From Hamadaea sp. (GTDB taxonomy: Bacteria; Actinomycetota; Actinomycetes; Mycobacteriales; Micromonosporaceae), in contig NZ_JABFVK010000006.1 in assembly GCF_013362815.1 (NCBI RefSeq), forward strand, positions 62,001-126,000: DNA of 64,000 nt, in the 5' to 3' direction. Numbering within the stretch: the first letter of the stretch is position 1; the number at the start of each line of letters is the position of its first letter. Shown here piece by piece: positions 45,655-54,441 of the stretch. A program made the translations under genes and the position numbers. The notes below the pieces were generated by a model. The model worked only from the letters and a program-made list of their open reading frames with translations. It did not search any database and had not been told where the DNA came from.

Positions 45655-47172
45655 CTACTCCAGCCCGGGGAGGGTCAGAACGCTGCCGTGCTCCCGCAAG
45701 GCCGCCGCCAGCTGGGGATAGTCGTAGTCCTGCACGGCGCGCCCGGTGCCCAGCGATTGCGCGGCCAGTTCGCCCGCGGCCTCGCCGAGCATGCCGTAGT
45801 TGGGCTCCATGCGCGGTGAGCTGTAGCCGACGTGGCTGGCCGAGAAGCACAGCGGGACCGCGATGTTCTCGACGCCTCCGCGTGCGGGGAACAGCACTTC
45901 GGCGGGGATCTGGTAGAGATCGACCGGCGGGTTGCTCTCGGTGCCGGACAGCGTGCCTTCGCCCACGATGGTGTCGTCGCCCTCGGCGTAGTACTGGACG
46001 ATGTGGCTGTCCATTCCGTACTTCCAGCAGCAGACCGGCGTCGCCTTGGTGTTGCCCGGCTTCAGCAGGTCGTGCTGGGTCAGCACGTGCGCGCCCCGGA
46101 GCCGGCGGGCCTCACGGATGTAGAGCGCGTGCGGGAAGCCCGTCCCGTGTGGACTGTCCACGAACTCGTCGGGCGGCAGGCCGAACGTGCGGGTGTCGGC
46201 CCGGAAGCTCGCCGGCAGCGACGGGTCGTTGGCCAGCCAGTAGAGCATCCCCTGATGCCAGCGGACGTGTTCGGCGATTACCTCGTCCCGCCGCGCCCAG
46301 GTGCCGTCCGGGTAGTCCCACGACGCGCCGGGCAGGTCGAACCCGATGAACAGCGCCTGGTTGGTCTGGTACTTGCCGTTCGGCAGCAACGCCGTGTGGG
46401 TCACGATGTCGGACAGGCCCTTGACTCCACGCTGTTCCAGGAGCTGTCCGAGGTACGCGTAGAGCTTCGGGTCGTAGTCCGCGGGTTTCGGGAAAGGCAG
46501 CCGGTCGGCATTGGTCGAGAGCACGCCCCGGAAGTTGTAGGCCTGCGTCTTCTCGTCCGCCTCGCCCGCCTGCTGCGGCGGGACCGGCTTGACCGGATAG
46601 AGATCGGTGGGCCGGAAGCTGCGCCGCCGGTACGCCTGCACGGGCTGGAAGCCGGCGAGCGGCTCGCCGTACTTCTCGTGCCCTTCCCGCCCGTACGCGT
46701 ACGGCACACCGGCCGCCGCCATCAGGTCGCCCTCGTAGGAGGCGTCGATGAAGAACCGCGCCCGGATGCCCTTCACCCGCTCGATCCGGCCGCCTCGAAC
46801 ATCTACATCGGACGGACCGTGGATGCGTTCGCCGGTGAGCACCGTCGCGCCGGCGTCGTTGATGAGATCCCAAGCGACCTGTTCGGCCACCTTCGGCTCG
46901 AACCGGTACGCCGCCTCGTCGAGCCCGTACGCCCGCCCGATGCCCTCGAAGAAGCGGGTGAGGGTGAGCCCGGCCAACGCCTCGATCACGTTGGGGCAGT
47001 CCGACTTGACCAGGCCGCCCGCGACGATGCCGCCGACGTGCCGGGTCGGCTCCAGAATGACGGTGCGATAGCCGCGCATTCGCAAGCGCAGCGCCGCCAT
47101 GATTCCGGCGAGGGTAGCGCCGTAGACGACGACGTCGGTCGGCTGGTGCTGAGTCATCGGATCGTCGGTCAT
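45655..47172 (-). CDS. FAD-dependent oxidoreductase (FAD_oxidored, PF12831 type)
   Basis: The 505-residue flavoprotein has the FAD-binding start VVVYGATLAGIMAALRLRMRG, then ILEPTRHVGGIVAGGL. Typical family blocks follow: FIDASYEGDLMAAAGVPYAY, YIREARRLRGAHVLTQHD, and SSPRMEPNYGMLGEAAGELA at the C-terminal FAD contact. No signal peptide, so it is cytosolic. It is a close relative of the plus-strand flavoenzyme of this locus. PF12831 members are common in polysaccharide-use loci, but the chemistry is rarely proven. Its start overlaps the previous stop (ATGA). Confidence 0.88.
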   Translation of the reverse strand: MTDDPMTQHQPTDVVVYGATLAGIMAALRLRMRGYRTVILEPTRHVGGIVAGGLVKSDCPNVIEALAGLTLTRFFEGIGRAYGLDEAAYRFEPKVAEQVAWDLINDAGATVLTGERIHGPSDVDVRGGRIERVKGIRARFFIDASYEGDLMAAAGVPYAYGREGHEKYGEPLAGFQPVQAYRRRSFRPTDLYPVKPVPPQQAGEADEKTQAYNFRGVLSTNADRLPFPKPADYDPKLYAYLGQLLEQRGVKGLSDIVTHTALLPNGKYQTNQALFIGFDLPGASWDYPDGTWARRDEVIAEHVRWHQGMLYWLANDPSLPASFRADTRTFGLPPDEFVDSPHGTGFPHALYIREARRLRGAHVLTQHDLLKPGNTKATPVCCWKYGMDSHIVQYYAEGDDTIVGEGTLSGTESNPPVDLYQIPAEVLFPARGGVENIAVPLCFSASHVGYSSPRMEPNYGMLGEAAGELAAQSLGTGRAVQDYDYPQLAAALREHGSVLTLPGLE

Positions 47173-48845
47173 GATGTGACCTTCACGCGGCGTTCGGGCA
47201 TGGCCAGGACCGGCGTGGAGTTCTTCGACGCCTGCGAGGGGCGGGTTCGGCGTACCTCGTCGGGCCAGGCGATCGGGATGCCGAGCGTCTCCGACAGCAG
47301 ACTCTGGTAATCCTCGGTGAGCCGGGGCGAGTCGGCCACCGCGTGCGGCTCGGTGCCCTGCCGCAGGCAGTACGCCGCCAGCGCCCCGACCGCCTCGCCG
47401 ATGCTCCACTCCACAGGGTGCAGGCGATAGCAGCCGTTGGTGATGTGCGTGGTCCCGATGTTCTTGCAGGCCGGCAGGAGGTTGCGCAGGCGTACCGGGA
47501 TCAGCGCGCCCAGCGGGATCTGGAACGGGTAGCACTCCAGGTTCACGTAGTTCACGCCGGCAGTGCTCGGATGCAGGTCGATGTTGTAATGCCCGACGCC
47601 GACCGCGTCCGCGAACACCTCCGAGCCGCTGTCCGTTGGCCGGTCCACCACGGCGACATGCTGCTCCAGCACGGTGAACCGGGCCTTGATCCGGCGCGAC
47701 TCCCGGATGTAGACGTACTTCGCGAGGCCGTCGTCGGTGCCCGTGAGATCGGGGCGCAGCTTCAGCCCGGGGTAGCCGTGGCCGCCGTCGTGCCGGGGCG
47801 CCTCGGTCTGCATCCAGTGCAGATAGGACAGGGAGAGTTCCTTGCACCGCTGAAGCGCCCGGGCCCGGGCGGCATCGTCGACGCCCGGGCCGATCAGGGG
47901 CGCTTCCCAATAGTCGATGTTGGGCCAGTTCACCAGCGTGATGTCGGTGTCGACGAGGTCACGGCGGAACTGGCTGCGCGCCCGGATGCGCCGGAAGTGC
48001 CAGAGGTCCGGCAGGCGTACGCCGTCGAGGTCGCCCTCGAAGATCCGGTTCTCCTTGCCCGCGTTCGTGTGGATGTCGATTTTGAACCAGGACAACTGCG
48101 GTCCCGGCCAGAACGGGTCGACGTGGGTCTTCCAGTGGTCGTAGGAGGCCGGCTTGTCGATGACGTGGTCCTCGCCCGGCCGGTACTCCAGCGGGAAGGT
48201 CCAGGTGATGGACTGCTGATCGGTCCAGTCCGGCTCGGGCGCGGCGAACGGCTCCCCGGTCTGGTCCTGCGACTCCGCGCCGATGACGTGCTCGACCCCG
48301 GCCAGCTCCAGCAGGTCGCCCAGCTCGGTGGCGTCCGCGACGAGCTTCGCGGTCACGGTGCGTTGCTTTCCGGTCACCTCGTCGCGCAGAGTCACCGCCT
48401 TGATACTGTCGCCGTCCGTGTCAGCGCTGACCGGAACGTGGCGGTACAGGATCGTGATCCGCCCGGCCGACACGTAGCCGGCGAGCATCTCGTCGATGAC
48501 GGCCACGCCCACGCGGGGTTCGTGGCAGAGCCGGCTCACGTTGCCCAGGCCCGGGTTGAGCGTCGGATCCGCCGCCGCCTCGGGCAGCAGCGGGTAGTTG
48601 CGGCGATAGTAGTCGCGAACGCGTTCGCGCAGCTCACGGTACCCAGGCGAGATGTAGTCCGTCTCGATCCAGGGGTGCTCGTCGGACGGCACCGCCTGCG
48701 CGGTGAGCTGCCCGCCGAGCCAGTCGGTCTCCTCGGTCAGGACGACGCGGCGGCCCAGCCGCGCGGCGGTCAACGCCGCGGCGACGCCGCCCAAGCCTCC
48801 GCCGACCACCAGGAGGTCGGTCTCCAGCTCGGTCGCCATGCTCAT
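47169..48845 (-). CDS. FAD-dependent oxidoreductase (PF12831 type), first gene of the operon
   Basis: The 558-residue flavoprotein starts ETDLLVVGGGLGGVAAALTA with a canonical GxGxxG, followed by LTEETDWLGGQLT. The end NIGTTHITNGCYRLHPVEWS and IGEAVGALAAYCL is the family's second FAD-contact region. It is more distant from the other two flavoenzymes of the locus than they are from each other. AGGGGACA precedes the ATG at 48845. It leads the operon and lies next to an operator-like AT-rich palindrome in its leader. Confidence 0.88.
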   Translation of the reverse strand: MSMATELETDLLVVGGGLGGVAAALTAARLGRRVVLTEETDWLGGQLTAQAVPSDEHPWIETDYISPGYRELRERVRDYYRRNYPLLPEAAADPTLNPGLGNVSRLCHEPRVGVAVIDEMLAGYVSAGRITILYRHVPVSADTDGDSIKAVTLRDEVTGKQRTVTAKLVADATELGDLLELAGVEHVIGAESQDQTGEPFAAPEPDWTDQQSITWTFPLEYRPGEDHVIDKPASYDHWKTHVDPFWPGPQLSWFKIDIHTNAGKENRIFEGDLDGVRLPDLWHFRRIRARSQFRRDLVDTDITLVNWPNIDYWEAPLIGPGVDDAARARALQRCKELSLSYLHWMQTEAPRHDGGHGYPGLKLRPDLTGTDDGLAKYVYIRESRRIKARFTVLEQHVAVVDRPTDSGSEVFADAVGVGHYNIDLHPSTAGVNYVNLECYPFQIPLGALIPVRLRNLLPACKNIGTTHITNGCYRLHPVEWSIGEAVGALAAYCLRQGTEPHAVADSPRLTEDYQSLLSETLGIPIAWPDEVRRTRPSQASKNSTPVLAMPERRVKVTS

Positions 48846-48863
48846 GCCGGTGTCCCCTAACTT

Positions 48864-48937
48864 GCTAATATATTGGCGGCCACCAGGCTCGCCCAAGATT
48901 GCGGCTACGTTACATCGCTTTGTCGCGGTGCTGTCAA
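48864..48937 (-). promoter_or_regulatory. Promoter and leader operator of the flavoenzyme/GH38/importer operon
   Basis: On the minus strand TTGACA (48932-48937) and TGTAAC (48909-48914) are 17 bp apart. The palindrome GCTAATATATTGGC (48864-48877) lies about 25-40 nt into the transcript, before the start codon. A repressor there would act as a roadblock. Confidence 0.55.
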
Positions 48938-48972
48938 GACGTTGGTACGCAGCAACTTCGGGCACGATTCGG

Positions 48973-49003
48973 TTGCGCAGAATTAGCAAATATTAGCTAT
49001 GTA
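48973..49003 (+). promoter_or_regulatory. Promoter of the divergent flavoenzyme-LacI unit with operator between -35 and -10
   Basis: TTGCGC (48973-48978) and TATGTA (48998-49003) are about 19 bp apart. The near-palindrome TAGCAAATATTAGCTA (48984-48999) fills the spacer. It shares the GC(T/A)AATAT core with the site on the other promoter, as expected if one LacI protein controls both. Confidence 0.55.
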
Positions 49004-49036
49004 CAGCGCTCGGATCGGGATGTTAGAAATCCGGGC

Positions 49037-50629
49037 ATGACTTCGCCGCTTCCCGGACTGCGCTATCACCTTCCGGCCGCCGTCACGTCTCGCGTGACGT
49101 CCGCGGACGTCGTGGTGTACGGCGCGACCTCGGGCGGCGTGACGGCGGCCGTCCGGGCGGCCCGCGACGGGCGCTCGGTGACCCTGCTCGCCTTCGACGA
49201 TCACGTGGGCGGCCTCAGCAGCGGCGGACTCGGCGAGACGGACGTCGGGCGGGCATCCACTGTGGGCGGTCTGGCCCAGGCGTTCTACCGGGCGGTCGGG
49301 GCGGCGTACGGAGTCCCCGATGTGCACTGGCGAGTGGAGTCGCACGTCGCCGAGTCGATCTTCGTTCACTGGCTGGCCGACGCGGGTGTCACGGTGCTCC
49401 ACCGGCAGCACCTCAGCGGCGTCGCCATGTCCGGGTCGTCGCTGGCCGAGATCCGCACCGACGACGGCGGACGCCACCAGGCCAAGGTTTTCGTCGACGC
49501 CTCCTACGAGGGCGACCTGATGGCGGCGGCCGGGGTGTCGCACGCCATCGGCCGGGAGGCGTCGGCGGTCTATGGGGAGCCGCTCGCCGGTGTGCAGCCC
49601 AGCTCCAGCCACCAGTTCACCGTCCCGGTCGATCCGTACGTCGTCCCCGGTCGGCCCGCCTCCGGCTTGCTCCCGGGGGTGTCCGCCGACGCGTACGGGA
49701 CGATCGGCGACGGCGACGAACGGGTGCAGGCGTACAACTTCCGGCTGCACGTGACCGACGCGGCCGGCCGTCTGCCCTATCCCGAGCCCGACGGCTACGA
49801 TCCCGGCCGATACGAGCTGCTCCGGCGCTACGTCGAGGCGGGTGTCTTCGAGCTCTACGGGCGGACGACACGCGTACACGGCGACGTGTTCGACATGAAC
49901 AACCACGGCGCGTTCTCGTCCGACCACATCGGAGCAAACTATGCGTGGCCGTCAGCCGTGTCGTTGTCGGCCGCGTCCTCCCTGGACGAGCAAGCAGCCG
50001 CCGCCGCAACCGGGTACGCCTTACGCGAGGAGATCTTCGCCGATCATGTCCGCTATCAAGCCGGTCTCCTGCACTACCTGTGCTTCTCTCGCTCCCTGCC
50101 GTCCGCCGTCCGTTCCGCTGCGCAGGCCTATGGGCTTGCGCCCGGCGAGTTCGGCGAGACGTCGCTTTGGCCGCATCAGCTCTACATCCGGGAGGCTCGC
50201 CGGATGGTGTCCGACTACGTGATCACGCAGCACGACGCGGCATCGTTGTCGGGAGTGGACGATCCGGTCGCGCTCGCCTCTTACGTGATGGACTCGCACA
50301 ACGCCAAACGAGTCGTGGTCGACGGCCGTCCGGTCAACGAGGGGAACGTCCAGCAGCCACTGGCCGCACCGATGGGGGTACCCTATCGCGCGCTCGTCCC
50401 GCGTACCGGGGAGTGTTCGAACCTGCTGGTGGCGTCGGCGATCTCGGCCTCCCATGTCGCCTTCGCCTCCGTGCGCATGGAACCCGTCTTCATGATGCTC
50501 GGCGAGGCGGCCGGGTGTGCCGCCGGACTGGCCGCGGCCACCGGTTCCGGCGTACGCGACGTCGACTATGAGACCCTGCGCAAGGAGTTGCTCGCCGGTG
50601 GGGCGATCCTGTCGGGAGGAGTCCGGTGA
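49037..50629 (+). CDS. FAD-dependent oxidoreductase (PF12831 type), divergent member
   Basis: The 530-residue flavoprotein has VVVYGATSGGVTAAVRAARD and the glycine-rich HVGGLSSGGLGETD. It shares VDASYEGDLMAAAGVSHAIG, LYIREARRMVSDYVITQHD and VRMEPVFMMLGEAAGCAAG with the second flavoenzyme of the facing operon, so the two are paralogues. It has no signal peptide. The stop overlaps the lacI start (GTGA), placing the enzyme and the regulator in one unit. The three flavoenzymes may act in sequence or on different sugars. Confidence 0.88.
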   Translation: MTSPLPGLRYHLPAAVTSRVTSADVVVYGATSGGVTAAVRAARDGRSVTLLAFDDHVGGLSSGGLGETDVGRASTVGGLAQAFYRAVGAAYGVPDVHWRVESHVAESIFVHWLADAGVTVLHRQHLSGVAMSGSSLAEIRTDDGGRHQAKVFVDASYEGDLMAAAGVSHAIGREASAVYGEPLAGVQPSSSHQFTVPVDPYVVPGRPASGLLPGVSADAYGTIGDGDERVQAYNFRLHVTDAAGRLPYPEPDGYDPGRYELLRRYVEAGVFELYGRTTRVHGDVFDMNNHGAFSSDHIGANYAWPSAVSLSAASSLDEQAAAAATGYALREEIFADHVRYQAGLLHYLCFSRSLPSAVRSAAQAYGLAPGEFGETSLWPHQLYIREARRMVSDYVITQHDAASLSGVDDPVALASYVMDSHNAKRVVVDGRPVNEGNVQQPLAAPMGVPYRALVPRTGECSNLLVASAISASHVAFASVRMEPVFMMLGEAAGCAAGLAAATGSGVRDVDYETLRKELLAGGAILSGGVR

Positions 50630-51681
50630 ACGGAGAACGCGGCATGATCCGGCAGGCCGACATCGCGCGCGAGGCGGGTGTCTCGCAGTCCACTGTGTCC
50701 CAAGTGCTGCGGGGGGCCGGCGACCTGAGCCGGATCTCCGTCGAGACCCAGCGCCGGGTGCTGTCGGCCGCCAAGCGGCTGCGCTACTCGACCAGCCCGC
50801 AGCAGCGTACGGCGGTCGAGAAACGGCATGCTCCCCCGCTGCTGGGCGTGCATACCTTCGAACCGATCTTCCCGACCAGCGCCGGGGACTACTACTTCGA
50901 GTTCCTCCAGGGCATCGAGGAGCAGGCCGGTGTCGAAGGCTGCAACCTGGTGCTCTTCACCGCCGCGCGCGACGAGGCCGGCGTACGCCGGATCTATCGC
51001 GGTGACGTCAACGGGCTCGGCCAGGCGGCCGGCAGCCTGATCCTCGGCCACCGGGCCCACCAGGACGACCTCGCCCGGCTCGCCGCCGACGGGCATCCCT
51101 TCGTCTACATCGGACACCGCGAGGTGCCCGGGTTCGAGATCAGCTACGTCGGCGGCGACTACCGCTCGGCCACCGGCCGCATCGTGGACGATCTGGTGGC
51201 GCTCGGCCACCGCACCTTCGCGTACCTCGGCGAATCGGTCCGCTACGAACCGCAGGCCGATCGCTGGGAAGGCTTCTCCACCGCGCTCGACCGCTTCGGA
51301 CTCACCGTGCCGGTGCCTGCGTACACCCAGCCGGAGGAGTTGTCCGCCCAATGGCTGGACAGTGCGCTGGCTGCGGGGACGACGGTGGTTCTCGTCGAAT
51401 CGGTCAGTCTGCTGCGCGTACTGCACGCCATCATCGGGCTGCGGGGGCTGTCCGTCCCCGACGACGTGTCCATCGTGCTGCTCGTCGACGACACCAGCGG
51501 ACCCGGGGCCACCGCCTCCATGCACGTTCCCCGGAACGCGATGGGACGCCGGGCCGTACGCCTGTTGACCACGCTGCTCAACGACCCCGCCGGGGATTAC
51601 GAGCGGCAGATCCTGCTGCCCTGTACGCACACGCTCGAGCCTTCGGTCGCCCCGCCCCGCTCCCTTTCCGCGCGATCATGA
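50626..51681 (+). CDS. LacI-family regulator of the carbohydrate locus
   Basis: The 351-residue protein has a LacI helix-turn-helix ADIAREAGVSQSTVSQVLRG, a hinge-like LSAAKRLRYSTSPQQR and a periplasmic-binding-protein-like effector domain (LLGVHTFEPIFPTSAGDYYF; GHRTFAYLGESVRYEPQADR). It probably binds the AT-rich palindromes at 48864-48877 and 48984-48999 and is released by an imported sugar. The GTG at 50626 overlaps the previous stop and has GGAGGAG upstream; an ATG at 50644 with GGAGAA is equally plausible and gives the more usual LacI N-terminus. Confidence 0.9.
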   Translation: MNGERGMIRQADIAREAGVSQSTVSQVLRGAGDLSRISVETQRRVLSAAKRLRYSTSPQQRTAVEKRHAPPLLGVHTFEPIFPTSAGDYYFEFLQGIEEQAGVEGCNLVLFTAARDEAGVRRIYRGDVNGLGQAAGSLILGHRAHQDDLARLAADGHPFVYIGHREVPGFEISYVGGDYRSATGRIVDDLVALGHRTFAYLGESVRYEPQADRWEGFSTALDRFGLTVPVPAYTQPEELSAQWLDSALAAGTTVVLVESVSLLRVLHAIIGLRGLSVPDDVSIVLLVDDTSGPGATASMHVPRNAMGRRAVRLLTTLLNDPAGDYERQILLPCTHTLEPSVAPPRSLSARS

Positions 51682-51716
51682 ACTACTGGGCATGATCGAT
51701 CGGCGTGTCGCGGCCT

Positions 51717-51756
51717 CAACGCCCTGATCGACTCCCCAACGCCCTGATCAACTCGC
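51717..51756. repeat. Two tandem copies of a 20-bp unit after lacI
   Basis: CAACGCCCTGATCGACTCCC at 51717-51736 is followed by a copy with two changes at 51737-51756. GATC-centred words continue on both sides (GATCATGAACTACTGGG upstream, GATGATCAGG downstream). The 162-bp gap holds no gene. Confidence 0.75.
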
Positions 51757-51843
51757 CCGATGATCAGGCGGAGCGCCGCCAGAACTGGCGCGGGGCGTAC
51801 CCGTCTCGGAGCCAGGCGTGCGTCATCCGGGGAGGATAGCGAG

Positions 51844-52353
51844 GTGGACTACTACGTGATCAACGGGACCGACCTGCACGTCGAGGAGTTCGTGCTGGCC
51901 GACGACCATACGGCGGTCGCGATCGACACCACCTCCACCGAGGCCGCCCTGCGCATACGCCGGGAGCCGAGGCTGGCCCGGGCGATCTCCCGCGCGGAGG
52001 CGACGGCGCTGGGCCCGGTTCCGGGGACGCTGCCGTTCCGCCACTTCCTGCCTTCGGCGCCGCTGGTGCTGTCCGACGCGGAACCCTTGTACCGCATGCT
52101 TTTCGCCGGTCGGCCGTCCTCTATGGAGGACCTGGGTCAAGCCTGGGATCTGGAGCCGTCGGACGAACCTAACGTCGTCGGGGTGGCCCGGCGTACGGGG
52201 GCGGAGTGGCGGTTGCGGGACGTCGGCCCGGGCGTCGCCTGGGCCGTCGACCTGTCCGCGTCACCCGAGGTGGCGGGCCGGCTGCTGGCGGACATCCGGT
52301 CGACCGCCCGTCGAGCCGGCCTCATCCCGGTGACGGTGGAGCGATTTCGATAG
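51844..52353 (+). CDS. Hypothetical protein
   Basis: The 169-residue soluble protein begins VDYYVINGTDLHVEEFVLAD. The middle is proline-rich (LGPVPGTLPFRHFLPSAPLV) and the end is helical (VAGRLLADIRSTARRAG). No family recognised. GGGGAGGATAGCGAG gives a ribosome-binding site 9-15 nt before the GTG at 51844. It converges on the Abhydrolase_9 gene with 4 bp between stops. Confidence 0.6.
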   Translation: MDYYVINGTDLHVEEFVLADDHTAVAIDTTSTEAALRIRREPRLARAISRAEATALGPVPGTLPFRHFLPSAPLVLSDAEPLYRMLFAGRPSSMEDLGQAWDLEPSDEPNVVGVARRTGAEWRLRDVGPGVAWAVDLSASPEVAGRLLADIRSTARRAGLIPVTVERFR

Positions 52354-52357
52354 ACGT

Positions 52358-54022
52358 TCACTCGGGCCGGACGATCGAGTCGAGCAGCGTACGCAGTCGT
52401 GCGGTGTCCGCCGCCGTCCAGCCGTCCGGTGGAACGAGCGCCGCCCAGCCGTCGGCGACGCCGGAGCCGTAGAGGTGCCCGTGTCCCGGGGGCACTTCGT
52501 TGGCGAAGGCCAGGTCCAGCGTCGTCTGCCAGAACGTGATGCCGGGGTACCACCGCATCCGCGCCGGCACGTCCGGGCCCCGGGGACCCTTCAGCCAGGC
52601 AGGCGGCCGGATGAGCAGCTCCGGGCTGAACCACACGACGGGGTCCGAGGAGTTCTGGAGGTACACGACCTTCGGGCGTACCGGGGCGAGCGGCGTACGC
52701 AGATCCTCCGCCTCGTCGGCGAACCGCACCACGGACCCGTCGCGGTAGACCGGGTCCCACACGGGCGTGCCCGGATCGCGATGCCGCACGAGGTCGCCCC
52801 AGATCGGGTTGGCGAACGGCGGGCCGACCAGCAGTGCGCCGTCCGTGCCGGCGGCGAGCGCGTCGAGACTCCCGTACGCCGACTCGATCCCGTACGCGCC
52901 GAGGCTCTCCCCGAAGACGACGAGCTTGGGCCGGGTCTGCTCGGGGAGCGCCGACCACCGGTCGTGCACCGCCGTGACCAGCTCTTTGGTGGTCTGCCGG
53001 ACCTTCTCCTGGTCGACGACGAACGACAGCCAGCTCGGCAGGTAGGAGTACTGCATGGAGACCAGCGCAGTGTTACCGCCGTGCATGTACTCCAGAGCGT
53101 CGGTGACGTTCTCGTCGACCCAGCCGGTGCCGGTTGCGATGACGATGCCGAGCACCGCCCGGGTGAAGGCCTTCGTCCGGTCCAGTTCCTGAAGCGCGAG
53201 CTGGGCGCGCTCGTGGGCGGTGGCCGCGGAGTCGAGCCCGACGTAGACCCGGATGGGATCGACCGCGGGCGCGCCGGTGAACGCGGAGATCTGTTGCCGG
53301 GTCGGCGCGGTCCCGATGAACGACCGGCCCTGTTTGCCCAGCGCGTCCCAGGCGACGAAGGAGTTCGTGCCACCCGAGCGCAGCCCGGACAACGGGCGGG
53401 TGACGCCGGGCGCGGTCTCGCCGTTGGTGAGCGACGCCGCCTGGCTGATCGCGTTGACGGTGCCGTCGAGGAGGAAGTTCTGCACGATGCCGACCGAGGC
53501 GTACGCGACGACGAGGCAGCCCGCCGCGACCGCGATCGGCCGGGGAATCCAGCGTCCGAGCAGGCGGGTGAGGAACCGGGTGAACAGCCGGACCACGCGC
53601 GCCAGCAACAGCAGTACGCCGAACGTGGCCACCCCGACCCCGACGATCCCGAGGATGTGGTGGACGCGGACGGGCTCCATGTCGAGCCGTTGCCGGAGCG
53701 TCTGCTGCCAGCGGGCGCCCAGCCAGAGGAACACGCCGAGGGCCACCGGCCCGGCGACGGCCAGTACGCGCCAGACCACCAGCGCCGGGACAGGTGGCGG
53801 ACGCCGCCAGCACAGCCGGGCGATCCCGCCGACGGTCGCTCCGACGGCGTACCCGGTGGCGGCAGTGAGGCCGCAGGCGACCCCTTGCAGGGCCCACGGC
53901 CTGGGCAGAAGCGATGGCGTGAGCGCAAGGCAGGCGAAGAGCAGGGCCAGCGCGGTGCCCGTCAGCCCCAGCGTCCGCCGGATGACCCGGGGGCGCGAGG
54001 GCGTCTGTTGATCACCGCTCAT
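52358..54022 (-). CDS. Abhydrolase_9-family membrane protein (alpha/beta hydrolase)
   Basis: The protein has about 554 residues. The N-terminal about 190 residues contain five hydrophobic segments (TALALLFACLALTPSLLP first), as in the Abhydrolase_9 N-terminal domain. The catalytic domain follows, with GxSxG as GESLGAYGIE (nucleophile Ser), Asp in QNSSDPVVWFSPE and a late His in PPGHGHLYG. WSALPEQTRPKLVVFGESLG is characteristic of the family. The substrate is unknown; the large family occurs widely in actinomycete envelopes. The ATG at 54022 lies 7 nt after TAGCAT; ATG 54031 lies inside that box and is rejected. Confidence 0.88.
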   Translation of the reverse strand: MSGDQQTPSRPRVIRRTLGLTGTALALLFACLALTPSLLPRPWALQGVACGLTAATGYAVGATVGGIARLCWRRPPPVPALVVWRVLAVAGPVALGVFLWLGARWQQTLRQRLDMEPVRVHHILGIVGVGVATFGVLLLLARVVRLFTRFLTRLLGRWIPRPIAVAAGCLVVAYASVGIVQNFLLDGTVNAISQAASLTNGETAPGVTRPLSGLRSGGTNSFVAWDALGKQGRSFIGTAPTRQQISAFTGAPAVDPIRVYVGLDSAATAHERAQLALQELDRTKAFTRAVLGIVIATGTGWVDENVTDALEYMHGGNTALVSMQYSYLPSWLSFVVDQEKVRQTTKELVTAVHDRWSALPEQTRPKLVVFGESLGAYGIESAYGSLDALAAGTDGALLVGPPFANPIWGDLVRHRDPGTPVWDPVYRDGSVVRFADEAEDLRTPLAPVRPKVVYLQNSSDPVVWFSPELLIRPPAWLKGPRGPDVPARMRWYPGITFWQTTLDLAFANEVPPGHGHLYGSGVADGWAALVPPDGWTAADTARLRTLLDSIVRPE

Positions 54023-54029
54023 CCTGATC

Positions 54030-54035
54030 ATGCTA
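54030..54035 (-). promoter_or_regulatory. Leaderless -10 box for the Abhydrolase_9 gene
   Basis: TAGCAT on the minus strand ends 7 nt before the ATG at 54022. Confidence 0.45.
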
Positions 54036-54121
54036 AGTGGTCTAGACTGGTTCTACTGGACAAAGTGGCCGCCATCACTGCAACTCGCATTTCTTCTAGT
54101 GACTCGCCCGCCGAAGTGCGG

Positions 54122-54127
54122 TACTTT
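54122..54127 (+). promoter_or_regulatory. Leaderless -10 box for the WXG100-like/protease unit
   Basis: TACTTT ends 7 nt before the GTG at 54135 and probably starts the transcript of three plus-strand genes. Confidence 0.5.
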
Positions 54128-54134
54128 GTCGCCC

Positions 54135-54431
54135 GTGACGCAGACCGTGATCGCCCGGGGCGATCAGCTCCGGGCCGCCGCCAAGGAACTCCGCGAAGAC
54201 GTGGGACCGGGACTCAAAGCGGCGCAGGAGAAGATCCGGGACGACGCCACCGAGGCGGGCTTCGGGCCGACCGCGGCCCCGGCCGCGCAACAGTTCCTGA
54301 GCGCGTGGCGAGCCGAGCTCAAGGCCGTCCTCGACGCGATCGAGCAGCTCTCGGGCTCGCTGGACGAGGCCGCCGCCGGATACGACGCCGCCGACAAGGC
54401 GTCCGCCAACCGCGTCCACAATCTCCGGTGA
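54135..54431 (+). CDS. WXG100-like small protein, probable type VII secretion partner
   Basis: The 98-residue protein is predicted as a helical hairpin of ESX/WXG100 size. A Trp sits near the middle (FLSAWRAELKAVLDAIEQL), though the strict W-x-G is replaced by WRA. The C-terminus carries YDAAD, which fits the YxxxD/E general signal for type VII (ESX) secretion. No Sec signal peptide. It lies 10 bp upstream of the papain-like protease gene, so it is probably that protein's secretion partner. No ESX core genes (eccC, eccD) are in the window, so secretion would use a system encoded elsewhere. Confidence 0.65.
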   Translation: MTQTVIARGDQLRAAAKELREDVGPGLKAAQEKIRDDATEAGFGPTAAPAAQQFLSAWRAELKAVLDAIEQLSGSLDEAAAGYDAADKASANRVHNLR

Positions 54432-54441
54432 CGGCGCACCC

